Source: Qipengyuania_B thermophila (GTDB taxonomy: Bacteria > Pseudomonadota > Alphaproteobacteria > Sphingomonadales > Sphingomonadaceae). From it: DNA of 64,000 bases. Made by a program: the position numbers and the translations under genes. The stretch spans positions 789,883 through 853,882 of the forward strand of contig NZ_SDSI01000002.1 of NCBI RefSeq assembly GCF_004153605.1. Reading direction: 5' to 3'. The notes under the pieces are model-generated. The model was given only the letters and a program-made list of their open reading frames with translations, ran no database searches and was not told the DNA's origin. Positions 1 to 8,909 of this stretch are shown one piece after another. Each line of letters starts with the position of its first letter. Position 1 is the first letter of the stretch.

Positions 1-614
1 AAGATGACCATGGTGCGCGAACGGCTGATCGAGCCGGTCAGCTTCCGCAGCGCCTGGCTCATAAGGCGCGCCTGCAGACCCACATGGCTGTCGCCCATCT
101 CGCCCTCGATCTCGGCCCGTGGAACCAAGGCGGCGACCGAGTCCACGACCAGCACGTCGATGGCATTGGACCGCACCAGCGTGTCGGTGATCTCCAGCGC
201 CTGTTCACCCGTGTCCGGCTGCGAGACGATGAGCTCGTCGATGTCAACGCCGAGTGCCTTGGCGTAGACCGGGTCAAGCGCATGTTCGGCATCGACGAAG
301 GCCGCCGTGCCACCATTGCGCTGCGCCTCGGCGATGGCGTGCAGCGCGAGCGTGGTCTTGCCGGAGCTTTCCGGACCGTAGATTTCGATGATCCGCCCGC
401 GCGGCAGACCGCCGATGCCAAGGGCGATGTCGAGACCAAGAGAGCCGGTCGAGATCGCCTCGATCTGCATCGTTTCCCGGCTGCCCAGCTTCATCGCCGA
501 ACCTTTGCCGAAGGCGCGGTCGATCTGCGCCAGCGCCGCGTCCAATGCCTTCTGCCGATCCAATGCCTGTTCCTTGCTGTCCACGAGCTTCAAACCCGAC
601 GCTGCCATTGCCAT
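1..614 (-). CDS. recA: Recombinase RecA, N-terminal part (gene runs off the window)
   Basis: RecA binds single-stranded DNA, catalyses strand exchange and stimulates LexA self-cleavage. The reading frame starts at the ATG at 614-612 and stays open to base 1, giving about 204 residues of a protein usually near 350. The Walker A motif GPESSGKTT lies at residues 80-88. Further RecA-typical segments follow: the adenine-nucleotide region EAQRNGG, the VVDSVAAL Walker B strand and the start of loop L1. A second ATG two codons downstream is an alternative start. The gene follows cckA on the same strand but has its own promoter with an SOS box at 665-701. Nothing looks degenerate. The C-terminal third is outside the window. 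Confidence 0.98.
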   Translation of the reverse strand, partial: MAMAASGLKLVDSKEQALDRQKALDAALAQIDRAFGKGSAMKLGSRETMQIEAISTGSLGLDIALGIGGLPRGRIIEIYGPESSGKTTLALHAIAEAQRNGGTAAFVDAEHALDPVYAKALGVDIDELIVSQPDTGEQALEITDTLVRSNAIDVLVVDSVAALVPRAEIEGEMGDSHVGLQARLMSQALRKLTGSISRSRTMVI

Positions 615-664
615 GCGCTCCGTTGCTTGAACAGCGGCATCGCGCAGCTGCTCCTGACGCGCCC

Positions 665-701
665 GTTATAAGCACCGCTGCCACGAGAACAAGAGGAGAA
701 C
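665..701 (-). promoter_or_regulatory. recA promoter overlapped by a LexA (SOS) box
   Basis: On the minus strand the sequence GTTCTCCTCTTGTTC (701-687) is a direct repeat GTTC-N7-GTTC, the known alphaproteobacterial LexA operator. Its second half forms the -35 element TTGTTC (692-687). A 16-base spacer separates it from a -10 element TATAAC (670-665), predicting a start near 658 and a leader of about 44 bases. LexA bound here would cover the -35 hexamer, the expected geometry for repression. Seen directly: the repeat and hexamers. Inferred: function. Confidence 0.88.
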
Positions 702-730
702 ATCGTCAAATTCCGCTCTACCGACGTGCT

Positions 731-3226
731 TTACGCTTCGTGACCTTCGTGAGTCACCACAGTGCGGTGCGCCTTCAGCACCGCCGCCACCTTGGTGCTG
801 ATCTGCTGGACCGAGAAAGGCTTGGGGATGAAGTGCATGTCCTCGATGTCGATGTCGCGGCGCAGCTGTTCCTCGGCGTAGCCCGACATGAACAGGATGG
901 GCAGGTGCGGCCGCACCTTGCGGATGGCTCGCGCCATGGCCGGTCCGTCGAGACCGGGCATGACGACGTCGGACAGCACCAGGTCGAATTCGCCGCCCTT
1001 CGCCACGGCGGCCAGCCCCTCCTCGCCGTCGCTGCAGGTCGTCACGATGTATCCGGCCCGCGTCAGCGCCCGTTCGGCCACGGCGCGGACCATGTCCTCG
1101 TCCTCGACGAGCAGCAGCCGCCCGCCGCCCGCCCAGGCGCTTGCCTCCTCTTCGCCTTCGCGCTCCTTGGGCGGCCGCACCGCGTCCGGCCCGTCATAGA
1201 CAGGCAGGTAGATGGTGAAGCAGGCCCCGGTCGGCTCGCCGTCGGGACCGGTGATGTTCTCGCAGAAGATCCAGCCGTTCGACTGCTTGACGATGCCATA
1301 GACGGTGGACAGCCCCAGACCCGTGCCCTTCCCCTGCTCCTTGGTGGTGAAGAACGGCTCGAAGATCTTGTTGAGATGGCGTGGCGGTACGCCGCCGCCC
1401 GTGTCGCGCACCACGAGAGCGGTGAAATCGTGGCGCGGCAGCATGTCGATGCCCATCCGCTGCACGTCCGCCGCCGTCACCCGGCGGGTCGCCAGGCTGA
1501 TCTTGCCGCTGCCCTCGCCGCGCGACTGGATCGCGTCGCGCGCGTTCACGACCAGATTGATGATGACCTGCTCGAGTTGCTGGGGGTCGGCGCGGACGGC
1601 GCCGAGGTTGCGGTCATGACTGACGCTGAAGACGATCCGGTCGCCCATCAGCCGTTTCAGCAACTGGCTGACCTCGCTGACCACGTCGGGCAGTTGCAGC
1701 ACCTCGGGCCGCAGCGTCTGCTGGCGCGAGAATGCGAGCAGTTGCCGGGTCAGGGATGCGGCCCGGTTCGAGTTCGCCTTGATCTGCTGGATGTCGTCGT
1801 AATCGCTGTCGCCCGGGGTGTGGCGCAGCAGCATGAGGTCGCAGTACCCGATGATCGCCGTCAGCACGTTGTTGAAGTCGTGAGCGACACCTCCCGCCAG
1901 CTGCCCCACGGCCTGCATCTTTGTCGCCTGCGTCACCTGGCGACGAAGGCGCTTCTCCTCGGTCGAGTCGCTCAGCGACAGCAGCACGGCCGCCTCGCCG
2001 ATCCCGCGCAGCCCGGCCAGTCCGATGGACACCGGCTCCTCCGGCTCGTTGGCCAGACGCACGGCGAGATCCCCGCTGGCGGCCGCGCCGCGCGCGTAGC
2101 GGCGCACCGCATCGGCAAGCGGTCCCTTGTCCTCCTTGATGACGAGATCCGAAGGATAGGCCGGCAAATCTCCTCCTGACCGCCCCGTGGCCCGCATGAA
2201 GGCCTTGTTGGCGAAGATGAAGCGGCCGTCGCGATCCGTCATTGCCAGACCAAGCGAAAGCGCCGACAGCAGGGCATCGAGTTGCGGGAGCGCGGCCTGC
2301 GCATTCAGCTCGAGCCCGCCGCCGATCCCCACGGCGCTGTCGATCAGCAGCATGAGCGAGGGGCTGGGCTCGTGTCCCGCAGCGTGCTCCGGCTGCGGCT
2401 CGTCGAGCGGCACGTGAACGAGTTGCTGCGGCGATCCCTGCTGTCCTTCGCGTGCGAAGAAGAGGCGGTCGCGTTCGTCCATGCGGAGCAGGCTGACGAA
2501 CTCCTGCCCCGATGCGGGCGCCTTGCGATCGCCCAGCGCCCGCTCGGACAGGCCGGGCGTGCTGGCGAGGACGATCCCGTCGGCACTCACCAGCGCGATT
2601 TCGACACCGGCGCGGGAGAGCACCGTGCCGAACGACCCGGAGATCTCGCTTGCCAGGTTGTCGCCGAGGCGCTTGGGCAGCACTTCGACGAAGCGCCAGA
2701 CGAGATACTCCTCGCTCCGCCCGACCCGCTCGACGCTCACGTCCCAGAAGCGGTCCCCGGCCGCATTGGCGAGACGCGGCGCCGCGCCGCGCCCCTCCCG
2801 CCACGCCAGCCTGAGCATGCCGGACAACACCTTTGTCGCCTCCTCGGAGAGGCCGAGGTGCGGCGGCGTGGCGTCCTCGCCGAACCAGTCGGTGAAGCGC
2901 CGGTTGGCGCAGGTGAGGCGATTCGCCCGGTCAATGATCGCCACCGCCTGACCCGGATCCTCAATCGCCGCGACGGTGACGGCCCAGTCCGGCGGCGCCA
3001 CCGCAGGAACCTCACCCTCCTCCTGCCAGCGCGCGATGATGAGACCGATGATGACGACCACGAGGCTGGCGCCGCCGAACGCCGCGGCGACGAGCGACGA
3101 CCCGGCAACCAGCCACACGAGGGCGACGCTGCACACCAGCGCCAGCAGCAGCCCGAACAGCAGTGGCACGGTGGGAATTGCGACGGAACGCCGCCTGTCC
3201 GCCGTCAGCGTCGCCGGCTCACGCAT
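731..3226 (-). CDS. cckA: CckA-type hybrid histidine kinase
   Basis: The 831-residue protein has two predicted N-terminal membrane helices (about residues 18-60) and PAS-like sensor regions. A HisKA domain follows, with the phosphoacceptor in GGVAHDFNN (His449). The HATPase domain shows an N box near 557, DTGGG near 608 and a TTKEQGKGTGLG lid. A C-terminal receiver domain spans about 701-820, with phosphoacceptor Asp753 in LSDVVMPG. This order and the H-box match CckA, the inner-membrane kinase/phosphatase that feeds phosphate through ChpT to CtrA and CpdR and controls cell cycle, motility or gene-transfer functions in alphaproteobacteria. The start at 3226 overlaps the end of the DUF2062 gene by 8 bases, so the two are probably co-translated. 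recA lies just downstream. Confidence 0.93.
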   Translation of the reverse strand: MREPATLTADRRRSVAIPTVPLLFGLLLALVCSVALVWLVAGSSLVAAAFGGASLVVVIIGLIIARWQEEGEVPAVAPPDWAVTVAAIEDPGQAVAIIDRANRLTCANRRFTDWFGEDATPPHLGLSEEATKVLSGMLRLAWREGRGAAPRLANAAGDRFWDVSVERVGRSEEYLVWRFVEVLPKRLGDNLASEISGSFGTVLSRAGVEIALVSADGIVLASTPGLSERALGDRKAPASGQEFVSLLRMDERDRLFFAREGQQGSPQQLVHVPLDEPQPEHAAGHEPSPSLMLLIDSAVGIGGGLELNAQAALPQLDALLSALSLGLAMTDRDGRFIFANKAFMRATGRSGGDLPAYPSDLVIKEDKGPLADAVRRYARGAAASGDLAVRLANEPEEPVSIGLAGLRGIGEAAVLLSLSDSTEEKRLRRQVTQATKMQAVGQLAGGVAHDFNNVLTAIIGYCDLMLLRHTPGDSDYDDIQQIKANSNRAASLTRQLLAFSRQQTLRPEVLQLPDVVSEVSQLLKRLMGDRIVFSVSHDRNLGAVRADPQQLEQVIINLVVNARDAIQSRGEGSGKISLATRRVTAADVQRMGIDMLPRHDFTALVVRDTGGGVPPRHLNKIFEPFFTTKEQGKGTGLGLSTVYGIVKQSNGWIFCENITGPDGEPTGACFTIYLPVYDGPDAVRPPKEREGEEEASAWAGGGRLLLVEDEDMVRAVAERALTRAGYIVTTCSDGEEGLAAVAKGGEFDLVLSDVVMPGLDGPAMARAIRKVRPHLPILFMSGYAEEQLRRDIDIEDMHFIPKPFSVQQISTKVAAVLKAHRTVVTHEGHEA

Positions 3227-3812
3227 CCCCCTGGTCCCTGAGCCGGCGGTCGAGCGCCGCCTCAAGCCGCCGCAGCTGGCGCTGCCGCTTGCGCCCGACC
3301 ATGACCCGCCAGATGAAGCCGGAGACGAAATAGCCGATGGCCGCACTGCCGAAGGCGAGGATGATGAACCCGAGGATCGTGACGCCGGCGACCGACGCGG
3401 CCTCGAACGCCACCGACCAGTCGTTGAGCGTCGCCAAATGGCGCAGCACCTCCATGCTCGCCGGATCCATGCGCAGGACGAAGGCGCCGACCTGATTGGC
3501 CGCATAAAGCCAGAACGGCACGGTGAACGGATTGGTGATGAACGTCGTCAGGGCGGCCAGCGGCACGTTGGCGCGAACCGGCAGCGCGAGAAAGGCGGCG
3601 AGGAAGATCTGCCCGACCGGAATGATGAACGCCGTGAACAGCCCCAGTGCCACGCCGCGCGGCACGGAACGCCGGGTGAAGCGCCACAGCTCGGGGCTGA
3701 GGAAGCGATGCGCGATAGGCGCCAGCCAGCGGTTGCGCGCCATCTCCTCGCGCGTGGGCATGTTCTCGCGCAGCCAGTCGGACAGAAAGGTCTTGGATCG
3801 CGGATCGGCCAT
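3219..3812 (-). CDS. DUF2062 family membrane protein
   Basis: This 197-residue protein matches DUF2062 by its central hydrophobic part: a Gly/Pro-rich segment (VALGLFTAFIIPVGQ, about residues 55-70), an NP-containing segment (TTFITNPFTVPFWLYAA) and a third helix pair near 135-175. The C terminus is Arg-rich (GRKRQRQLRRLEAALDRRLRD) and should face the cytoplasm. The ATG at 3812 is preferred because an upstream in-frame start adds residues unlike the family. The biochemical role of DUF2062 is not established. The 8-base overlap with cckA makes co-expression likely. Confidence 0.85.
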   Translation of the reverse strand: MADPRSKTFLSDWLRENMPTREEMARNRWLAPIAHRFLSPELWRFTRRSVPRGVALGLFTAFIIPVGQIFLAAFLALPVRANVPLAALTTFITNPFTVPFWLYAANQVGAFVLRMDPASMEVLRHLATLNDWSVAFEAASVAGVTILGFIILAFGSAAIGYFVSGFIWRVMVGRKRQRQLRRLEAALDRRLRDQGDA

Positions 3813-3929
3813 CTTCAGCCCGTTGCCTTGCGTGCGGCGCACCGCGATTTCAAGTCGCAAGGCGGAAGCTGCGGCAAACCGTCCATGGCGCGCGCCTTGC
3901 TAGCGCCAGCGCATGACCGGGAGGTGAAT

Positions 3930-4412
3930 TCAGCCCCTCTCGCGCATGATGCGCGCCTTGTCGCGCTGCCACTCGCGATCCTTGATGTATTCGCGCTTGT
4001 CCTGTGACTGCCGCCCCTTCGCCAGCGCAAGCTCCACCTTGGCCCGCCCGCGCCGGTTGAAGTAGATGGACAGCGGCACGAGCGTCATGCCCTTGCGCTC
4101 CGTCGCGCCGAGCAGCCGGTCGATCTCGCGCGCGTTGAGCAGCAGCTTGCGCGGGCGCCGCGGCTCGTGGTTGAAGCGGTTTCCGTGGCTGAACTCGGGG
4201 ATGTTGGCGTTGACGAGAAACACCTGCCCGTCGCGCACTTCGGCGAAGCTTTCGGTGATCGACGCCTCGCCCGCCCGCAGCGCCTTCACTTCCGTCCCCT
4301 GCAGCGCCAGCCCGGCCTCGAAGCGGTCTTCGATGGCGTAGTCGAACCGCGCGCGGCGGTTTTCCGCCACGACCTTCTGCTTGTCGAACGTTTCGGGTTT
4401 GGGACGGGCCAT
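3930..4412 (-). CDS. smpB: SsrA-binding protein SmpB
   Basis: SmpB binds tmRNA and takes it to stalled ribosomes for trans-translation. The 160-residue product has the typical opening (VVAENRRARFDY), the GTEVKALRAG loop and LVNANIPEFSHGN in the beta-barrel core. The basic C-terminal tail KGRQSQDKREYIKDREWQRD becomes helical in the ribosome. Length and motifs are normal. The ATG at 4412 is chosen because upstream residues are Arg-rich and not family-like. It lies 51 bases downstream of dapA on the same strand and probably shares its transcript. Confidence 0.96.
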   Translation of the reverse strand: MARPKPETFDKQKVVAENRRARFDYAIEDRFEAGLALQGTEVKALRAGEASITESFAEVRDGQVFLVNANIPEFSHGNRFNHEPRRPRKLLLNAREIDRLLGATERKGMTLVPLSIYFNRRGRAKVELALAKGRQSQDKREYIKDREWQRDKARIMRERG

Positions 4413-4463
4413 CAGGGGGCGCGCTCTACGCCCAGTTCGGCGCGCCAGCAAGGCGCCGCCTGA

Positions 4464-5345
4464 TCACGCCAGTCCGGCATGCGCCAGCGCCGCGTCGACC
4501 GCCTGCCGCGCCCGGTCGCTGGCCCGGCAGAGCGGCAGACGCACCTCGTCCGAGAGCCATGAGTGGACGCGGGTCAGCGCGTATTTGACCGGTGCGGGAC
4601 TGGCGTCCTCGAACATCGCGTAATGCAGCGGATACAGCCGGTCGTTCAGCTCGCGCGCGCGCACGAGGTCGTTTTCCGCACAAGCCTGCTGAAATTCGGC
4701 GCACAGCGCCGGAGCGACGTTTGCGGTCACCGAGATGCATCCCACTCCCCCCGCCGCGTTGAACGGCAGCGCCAGCTCGTCATCGCCGGAAAGCTGGCAG
4801 AAGGCGTCCGACAGGCCCATCCGGTGATCCGTGACGCGCGACAGGTCGCCGCTGGCGTCCTTGATGCCGATGATCTGCGCGGGAAAGCGCCGCGCAAGCT
4901 CGCACACCGTCTCGGGCTCGATGTCGGTCACGGTGCGACCCGGCACGTTGTATAGCACGATCGGCAGGTCGCAGTGCTCTGCCAGGTAGCTGAAATGGGC
5001 CAGAAGACCGGCCTGGCTCGGGCGGTTGTAATAGGGTGCCACGCACAGCGCCGCCGCCGCCCCGGCCTTCTTGGAAAAGTTCATGTGAAGGAGCGCATTG
5101 CGCGTGTCGTTGGATCCGCAGCCGGCGATGACCGGCACACGACCGGCCGCCTGCTCGATGCACAGCTCGATGATGCGGTGATGTTCGGCATTCGACAGCG
5201 TCGATGCCTCGCCCGTGGTGCCGCACGGGACCAGCGCGCTCGAGCCTTGCTCGATCTGCCAGTCGACAATGCGCCGGAACGCTGCCTCGTCGAGAGCTCC
5301 GTCGCGGAAAGGCGTGACGAGCGCGGGAATTGAGCCACCGAACAT
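4464..5345 (-). CDS. dapA: 4-hydroxy-tetrahydrodipicolinate synthase
   Basis: DapA condenses pyruvate with aspartate semialdehyde, the first step committed to lysine and meso-diaminopimelate. The 293-residue TIM barrel has the pyruvate-binding CGTTGEAST loop (41-49), the YNVPGRT motif with Tyr133, and the Schiff-base lysine in IIGIKDASGD (Lys162). A good ribosome binding site (AAGGA) precedes the ATG at 5345. It is transcribed away from the lytic transglycosylase at 5434, with 88 bases between the starts to hold both promoters. It heads the minus-strand run into smpB. Confidence 0.96.
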   Translation of the reverse strand: MFGGSIPALVTPFRDGALDEAAFRRIVDWQIEQGSSALVPCGTTGEASTLSNAEHHRIIELCIEQAAGRVPVIAGCGSNDTRNALLHMNFSKKAGAAAALCVAPYYNRPSQAGLLAHFSYLAEHCDLPIVLYNVPGRTVTDIEPETVCELARRFPAQIIGIKDASGDLSRVTDHRMGLSDAFCQLSGDDELALPFNAAGGVGCISVTANVAPALCAEFQQACAENDLVRARELNDRLYPLHYAMFEDASPAPVKYALTRVHSWLSDEVRLPLCRASDRARQAVDAALAHAGLA

Positions 5346-5433
5346 GAAGGGTGATCCTTGCTTGCGAAGCGGTCCGCGCGGGTGCATCCTCGCGGTGTGC
5401 CATTCAGCGGGTGATAAGGAGCAAGGCTGCACG

Positions 5434-7434
5434 ATGTCCAGCATGCACCATCAGCTTTCCTCGCGCCGCCTTTCGGGCGCAGCCCTGCTGGCCGCCACCG
5501 TGCTCGCCGGCATTCCTGTCAGCTCCGCCGCCCAGATGAGCGGATCGGCAGTCACGGCCAGTCCGCAGGAGTGGGACCGCGCGCGCGCCGACATGGTGGC
5601 GCGGCAGTCCGGCCCCATGCGCGGCGCCATCACCCGCTGGGAGCAGCTCAACGGCACGGACGGCTTGTCTTTCGATGATTACGCCGGGTTCATCCTCACC
5701 TATCCGGGCTTTCCCCAGGAACAGCGGATGCGCACGCGGGCCGAGAATGCGCTCGCCCGCCAGGCGGCGTCGCCGGCAAGTGTCGCGTCCTTCTTCGACC
5801 GCTACCCGCCGCTGACCAACAACGGACGGGCGCGGCATGCGCTTGCGCTGCAGGCTCTGGGAAGGCCGGACGCGGTGGACGCGGCGCGGGCGGCGTGGCG
5901 CGCCGGAACGCTGGACCCCGCGCTCGAGGGGGCCATTCTCACCCAGTTCGGCGGGCGCTTCGGCCCCGAGGACCATGCCGAGCGGCTTGATGCGCTGCTC
6001 TGGCAGGGCGACCCCGTTGCGGCCCGGCGGCAGTCAGTCCTCGTTCCCGCTTCCGGCGGAGGAGTGCTGGCCGCGCGGCTTAGTCTCGTCGAAGGGCGCG
6101 ACCCGTCGGCCATGGGGATCATGGTCCCTGCCGAGGCGATGATCGATCCGGGCTATGTCTTCAATCTGGTGCGGGCGCACCGGGCGGCGAACCGGCCGTT
6201 TGAGGCGGCGGCGGCACTCGTCAGTCGCGGCACGTTCAGAACGCCCGCGCGCGATCCCGAGGCATTCGTGGGCGAGATGCTGCGTGTCGCGCGCGCGGCC
6301 GGCGCCCGCCAGGCGGCGCAGATTGCCGGGCGCGTGGACGATCTGTTCGCTCCAGGCACGGACATCAGCCGCCAGTCGTTCCGCCTGCGGGACGATTACA
6401 CCTCGCTGATGTGGCTCGGCGGGACGCAGGCCTTGTGGAACCTCGGCGACGGGGCGGCTGCCGCGCCGCTGTTCTACCGCTACGGTGCGGCGGCGCAGAC
6501 GCCCCAGACGCGCACCAAGGGGTTTTACTGGGCTGGCCGTGCTGCGGCACGCGCCGGACAGTCGGCAGAAGCGCAGCGGCATTACGAACTCGCAGCCGCG
6601 CATCCCGACCGTTTCTACGGCCAGCTGTCGCTGCAGCGGCTCGGCCGAAGCCTGCCGCCGCTCGACCGTACCCTCCCTCCGCAGCCAAGCGACGCGGCGC
6701 GCGCGGCGTTCAGGCAGGCGCCCCTGACCCTGGCGGTCGCCGAGGTCGCGCGGGATGCGCCATGGAATGTCGGCGTCCAGTTCTACCGGGCCATGGCGGA
6801 GCGCGCCGTCACCGCGGAGGACAAAGCGCTGGTGGCCGAATTCGCGCGCGAGATCGGCCGGCGCGACCTGGCGGTCATCCTGGCCGACGCAGCCGGCGCC
6901 AAGGGTCTCGACCAGTTCGTCGCGCAAGGTTTCCCGACACTGTCCACTCCGGCCGGCACGTACTGGACCATGGTCCACGCCATCGCCCGCCAGGAAAGCC
7001 AGTTCGCGCAGAACGCCATCAGCCATGCCGGAGCGCGCGGCCTGATGCAGCTCATGCCGGGCACGGCGCGGGAACAGGCCGAGCGGACCGGGATGACCTA
7101 TCTGGCAGCCGACCTCCTCGGGTCGCCTGACTACAACATCCGGCTCGGCGACGGCTATTTCCAGCGGATGCTCGCCAATTACGGCGGTTCGTACGTCCTC
7201 GCCGTGGCCGCATACAACGCGGGTCCGGGCAACGTGAACCGCTGGCTGCGCGCCAACGGCGATCCGCGAACCGGGGCCGTCGACTGGATCGACTGGATCG
7301 AGCGGATTCCCTTCACCGAAACCCGAACCTATGTGCATCGGGTGCTGGAGAATGCGGTGGTCTACGAACATCTGCACCCCGACCGGGCAAGAGTGCCGGG
7401 ACGTCCGCGCATGCTCGACGGCTTCCTGCGCTGA
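5434..7434 (+). CDS. Soluble lytic murein transglycosylase (Slt family)
   Basis: The protein has 666 residues. It starts with a signal peptide (about 1-34, ending SSAAQ), continues with a long alpha-helical superhelix region typical of Slt70 relatives, and ends with a C-terminal SLT catalytic domain. The catalytic glutamate is Glu521 in AIARQESQF. It is followed by the family signatures HAGARGLMQLMPGTA and the AYNAGPGNVNRW motif. These enzymes cleave glycan strands of peptidoglycan in the periplasm, forming 1,6-anhydromuramic ends. The ATG at 5434 is preceded by AAGGAG about 12 bases upstream. The ATG at 5443 is an alternative. The next gene starts 19 bases after the stop. Confidence 0.94.
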   Translation: MSSMHHQLSSRRLSGAALLAATVLAGIPVSSAAQMSGSAVTASPQEWDRARADMVARQSGPMRGAITRWEQLNGTDGLSFDDYAGFILTYPGFPQEQRMRTRAENALARQAASPASVASFFDRYPPLTNNGRARHALALQALGRPDAVDAARAAWRAGTLDPALEGAILTQFGGRFGPEDHAERLDALLWQGDPVAARRQSVLVPASGGGVLAARLSLVEGRDPSAMGIMVPAEAMIDPGYVFNLVRAHRAANRPFEAAAALVSRGTFRTPARDPEAFVGEMLRVARAAGARQAAQIAGRVDDLFAPGTDISRQSFRLRDDYTSLMWLGGTQALWNLGDGAAAAPLFYRYGAAAQTPQTRTKGFYWAGRAAARAGQSAEAQRHYELAAAHPDRFYGQLSLQRLGRSLPPLDRTLPPQPSDAARAAFRQAPLTLAVAEVARDAPWNVGVQFYRAMAERAVTAEDKALVAEFAREIGRRDLAVILADAAGAKGLDQFVAQGFPTLSTPAGTYWTMVHAIARQESQFAQNAISHAGARGLMQLMPGTAREQAERTGMTYLAADLLGSPDYNIRLGDGYFQRMLANYGGSYVLAVAAYNAGPGNVNRWLRANGDPRTGAVDWIDWIERIPFTETRTYVHRVLENAVVYEHLHPDRARVPGRPRMLDGFLR

Positions 7435-7453
7435 CGCTGCGGCGCGGTCCGTG

Positions 7454-7972
7454 ATGACGCCTGCCGCACGCGCAGTGCTGTGGCCTGCGCTTCTGCTCGC
7501 CTGCATCCCCGCGAGCGGAGCCGCCGCGCAGCCAAGGCAGAGCCTTGGCACCTTCGGCGAATGGGGTGCATTTGCGGATGCACGCGCCGGCACCTGCTAC
7601 GCGATCGCAATGGCGCGTCCCGATCCGCGTGCGCGCGAGCGGCAGCCTTACGCCACCGTGTCGGTGTGGCCGGAGCGGGGCATTTCGGGACAAGTGTTCT
7701 GGCAGCTGGCGCGCACGGCGCGTCCGGGATCGTACGCCACGGCCCAGATCGGCACGCGCAGGTTTGCTCTCGCGCTGCGCGGAGCCGATGCCTGGCTGCT
7801 CCGGCCTGACGAGGAACCCGCGTTTCGCGCGGCTCTGCGCGGCGCGCGGTCGATGACCGTCTCGTACCGCGACACGAACGGGCGGTTCTACACGGAACGC
7901 TACGCGCTTGATGGCGCGCCGAGCGCGATGGATGCGGCGCAGCTTGGCTGCATGGGCAAGCGCGTCTCTTGA
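7454..7972 (+). CDS. Small exported protein of unknown function
   Basis: A 172-residue protein with a clear N-terminal signal peptide (hydrophobic core in residues 6-20, cleavage probably after GAAAQ). The mature part holds two cysteines, one in GTCYAIAM and one near the C terminus (LGCMGK), which could form a disulphide. The opening FGEWGAF and the cysteine spacing faintly recall the IalB (invasion-associated locus B) family, but I cannot claim membership. It sits 19 bases after the lytic transglycosylase on the same strand, so a cell-envelope role is likely by context only. An overlapping GTG at 7451 is an alternative start. Confidence 0.75.
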   Translation: MTPAARAVLWPALLLACIPASGAAAQPRQSLGTFGEWGAFADARAGTCYAIAMARPDPRARERQPYATVSVWPERGISGQVFWQLARTARPGSYATAQIGTRRFALALRGADAWLLRPDEEPAFRAALRGARSMTVSYRDTNGRFYTERYALDGAPSAMDAAQLGCMGKRVS

Positions 7973-7983
7973 AGGCAAGGCGA

Positions 7984-8013
7984 AAGGAGCGGGACGCGAG
8001 CGCCCCGCTCCTT
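7984..8013. terminator. Bidirectional hairpin terminator between convergent genes
   Basis: A perfect 10-base-pair inverted repeat (AAGGAGCGGG at 7984-7993, CCCGCTCCTT at 8004-8013, 10-base loop) lies between the converging ends of the genes ending at 7972 (plus) and 8019 (minus). Short T runs flank it on both strands. It probably terminates both transcripts. Confidence 0.75.
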
Positions 8014-8018
8014 GCGGA

Positions 8019-8690
8019 TCAGAAGCGGATGCCGAAGCCCGCGACGATCTGGTGACGGTCGAGATCGATGTCGAACCGGTCCGAGGCGGTGTTCCGCCCA
8101 AAGTCGACCTCGGCGCGCGAGTAGTTCGAGTACCGGTACTCCAGCTTGGCGAAGCTGTTGCCGCTCAGCGCGTATTCGAAGCCGCCCCCGATGCGGTAGC
8201 CGTCGGCGTTCAGACGAGAGGACAGCGCCGTGCCGCCGAGGCCGGCGTTCACGTCATAGCGGGCGTTGGTGTAGCCGCCCTTGGCGTAGACCAGCAGGTC
8301 GGGCTGGGCCAGGAAACCGACACGGGCGCCCACATACAGGTCCCGCTTCGCGTTGACGTCGCCAAGACCGGCGTTTTCGATGCCCGTCAGGGTCCGCTCG
8401 GACTTCGCGGTCGATCCGGTCAGTTCCGCCTCGGCACCGATCACGGCGCCGCCGATGCCAAGGTCATAGCCGATGGCGCCACCATACATCACGCCCTCGA
8501 ACGAGCGGTCGTCGGCCGTGCCGGTGTTCACGGTGCTGCCGGCCTTGTTGATGTCGTAGCCCACGAGCGCCTCGACGCGCGGACCCGTGAAGGTGGGGTT
8601 CACCTGTGTCTGCGCCGCCGCAGGTGCGGCAAGGGCGAAAAGGGCAGCCGATCCCGTCAGAGCGGAGAGAGCAGCAATACGAATGGTCAT
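8019..8690 (-). CDS. Outer-membrane beta-barrel protein
   Basis: The protein has 223 residues with a signal peptide (1-23, ending PAAAQ). Alternating amphipathic strands are rich in Gly, Tyr and Asn, and the last residues (VAGFGIRF) end in Phe, as recognised by the BAM machinery. This fits the small eight-stranded OMP beta-barrel / porin-like families common in alphaproteobacteria. Its ligand or function cannot be told from sequence. The ATG at 8690 has a GGAG ribosome binding site. The 219 bases upstream are AT-richer than the surroundings and hold the divergent rlmN promoter. Confidence 0.86.
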   Translation of the reverse strand: MTIRIAALSALTGSAALFALAAPAAAQTQVNPTFTGPRVEALVGYDINKAGSTVNTGTADDRSFEGVMYGGAIGYDLGIGGAVIGAEAELTGSTAKSERTLTGIENAGLGDVNAKRDLYVGARVGFLAQPDLLVYAKGGYTNARYDVNAGLGGTALSSRLNADGYRIGGGFEYALSGNSFAKLEYRYSNYSRAEVDFGRNTASDRFDIDLDRHQIVAGFGIRF

Positions 8691-8871
8691 AACATCTCCA
8701 TGTATTTTCGCGGTGCGACCCGCTTGGACGATGGAAACGGAAGCCATCCTGAACTGTTTCATGAACACAACACAACAGGCCAACTGTTGTCGAAATGCTA
8801 CAGTTTTGGTCATGTGTGGTTCATCAACTCAAACTGTCACGGAAGAACGACGCGATCGCGCGATGCGCGTT

Positions 8872-8900
8872 TTGCCCGTCGAGGCATTTTCCACTATAGG
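8872..8900 (+). promoter_or_regulatory. Predicted rlmN promoter giving a nearly leaderless mRNA
   Basis: A -35 element TTGCCC (8872-8877), a 17-base spacer and a -10 element TATAGG (8895-8900) predict a transcription start near 8907. That is only about three bases before the rlmN ATG at 8910, and no Shine-Dalgarno sequence is present. The hexamers are seen directly. The leaderless start is inferred. Confidence 0.5.
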
Positions 8901-8909
8901 CACCCTGTC

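Noticed and set aside
8744..8790. CATCCTGAACTGTTTCATGAA and CAACAG/CTGTTG repeats upstream of the outer-membrane protein gene
   Set aside because: They resemble half of the CCTGAAC repeat seen at 62280, but no full hairpin pair is formed. Chance or a weak operator cannot be told apart.
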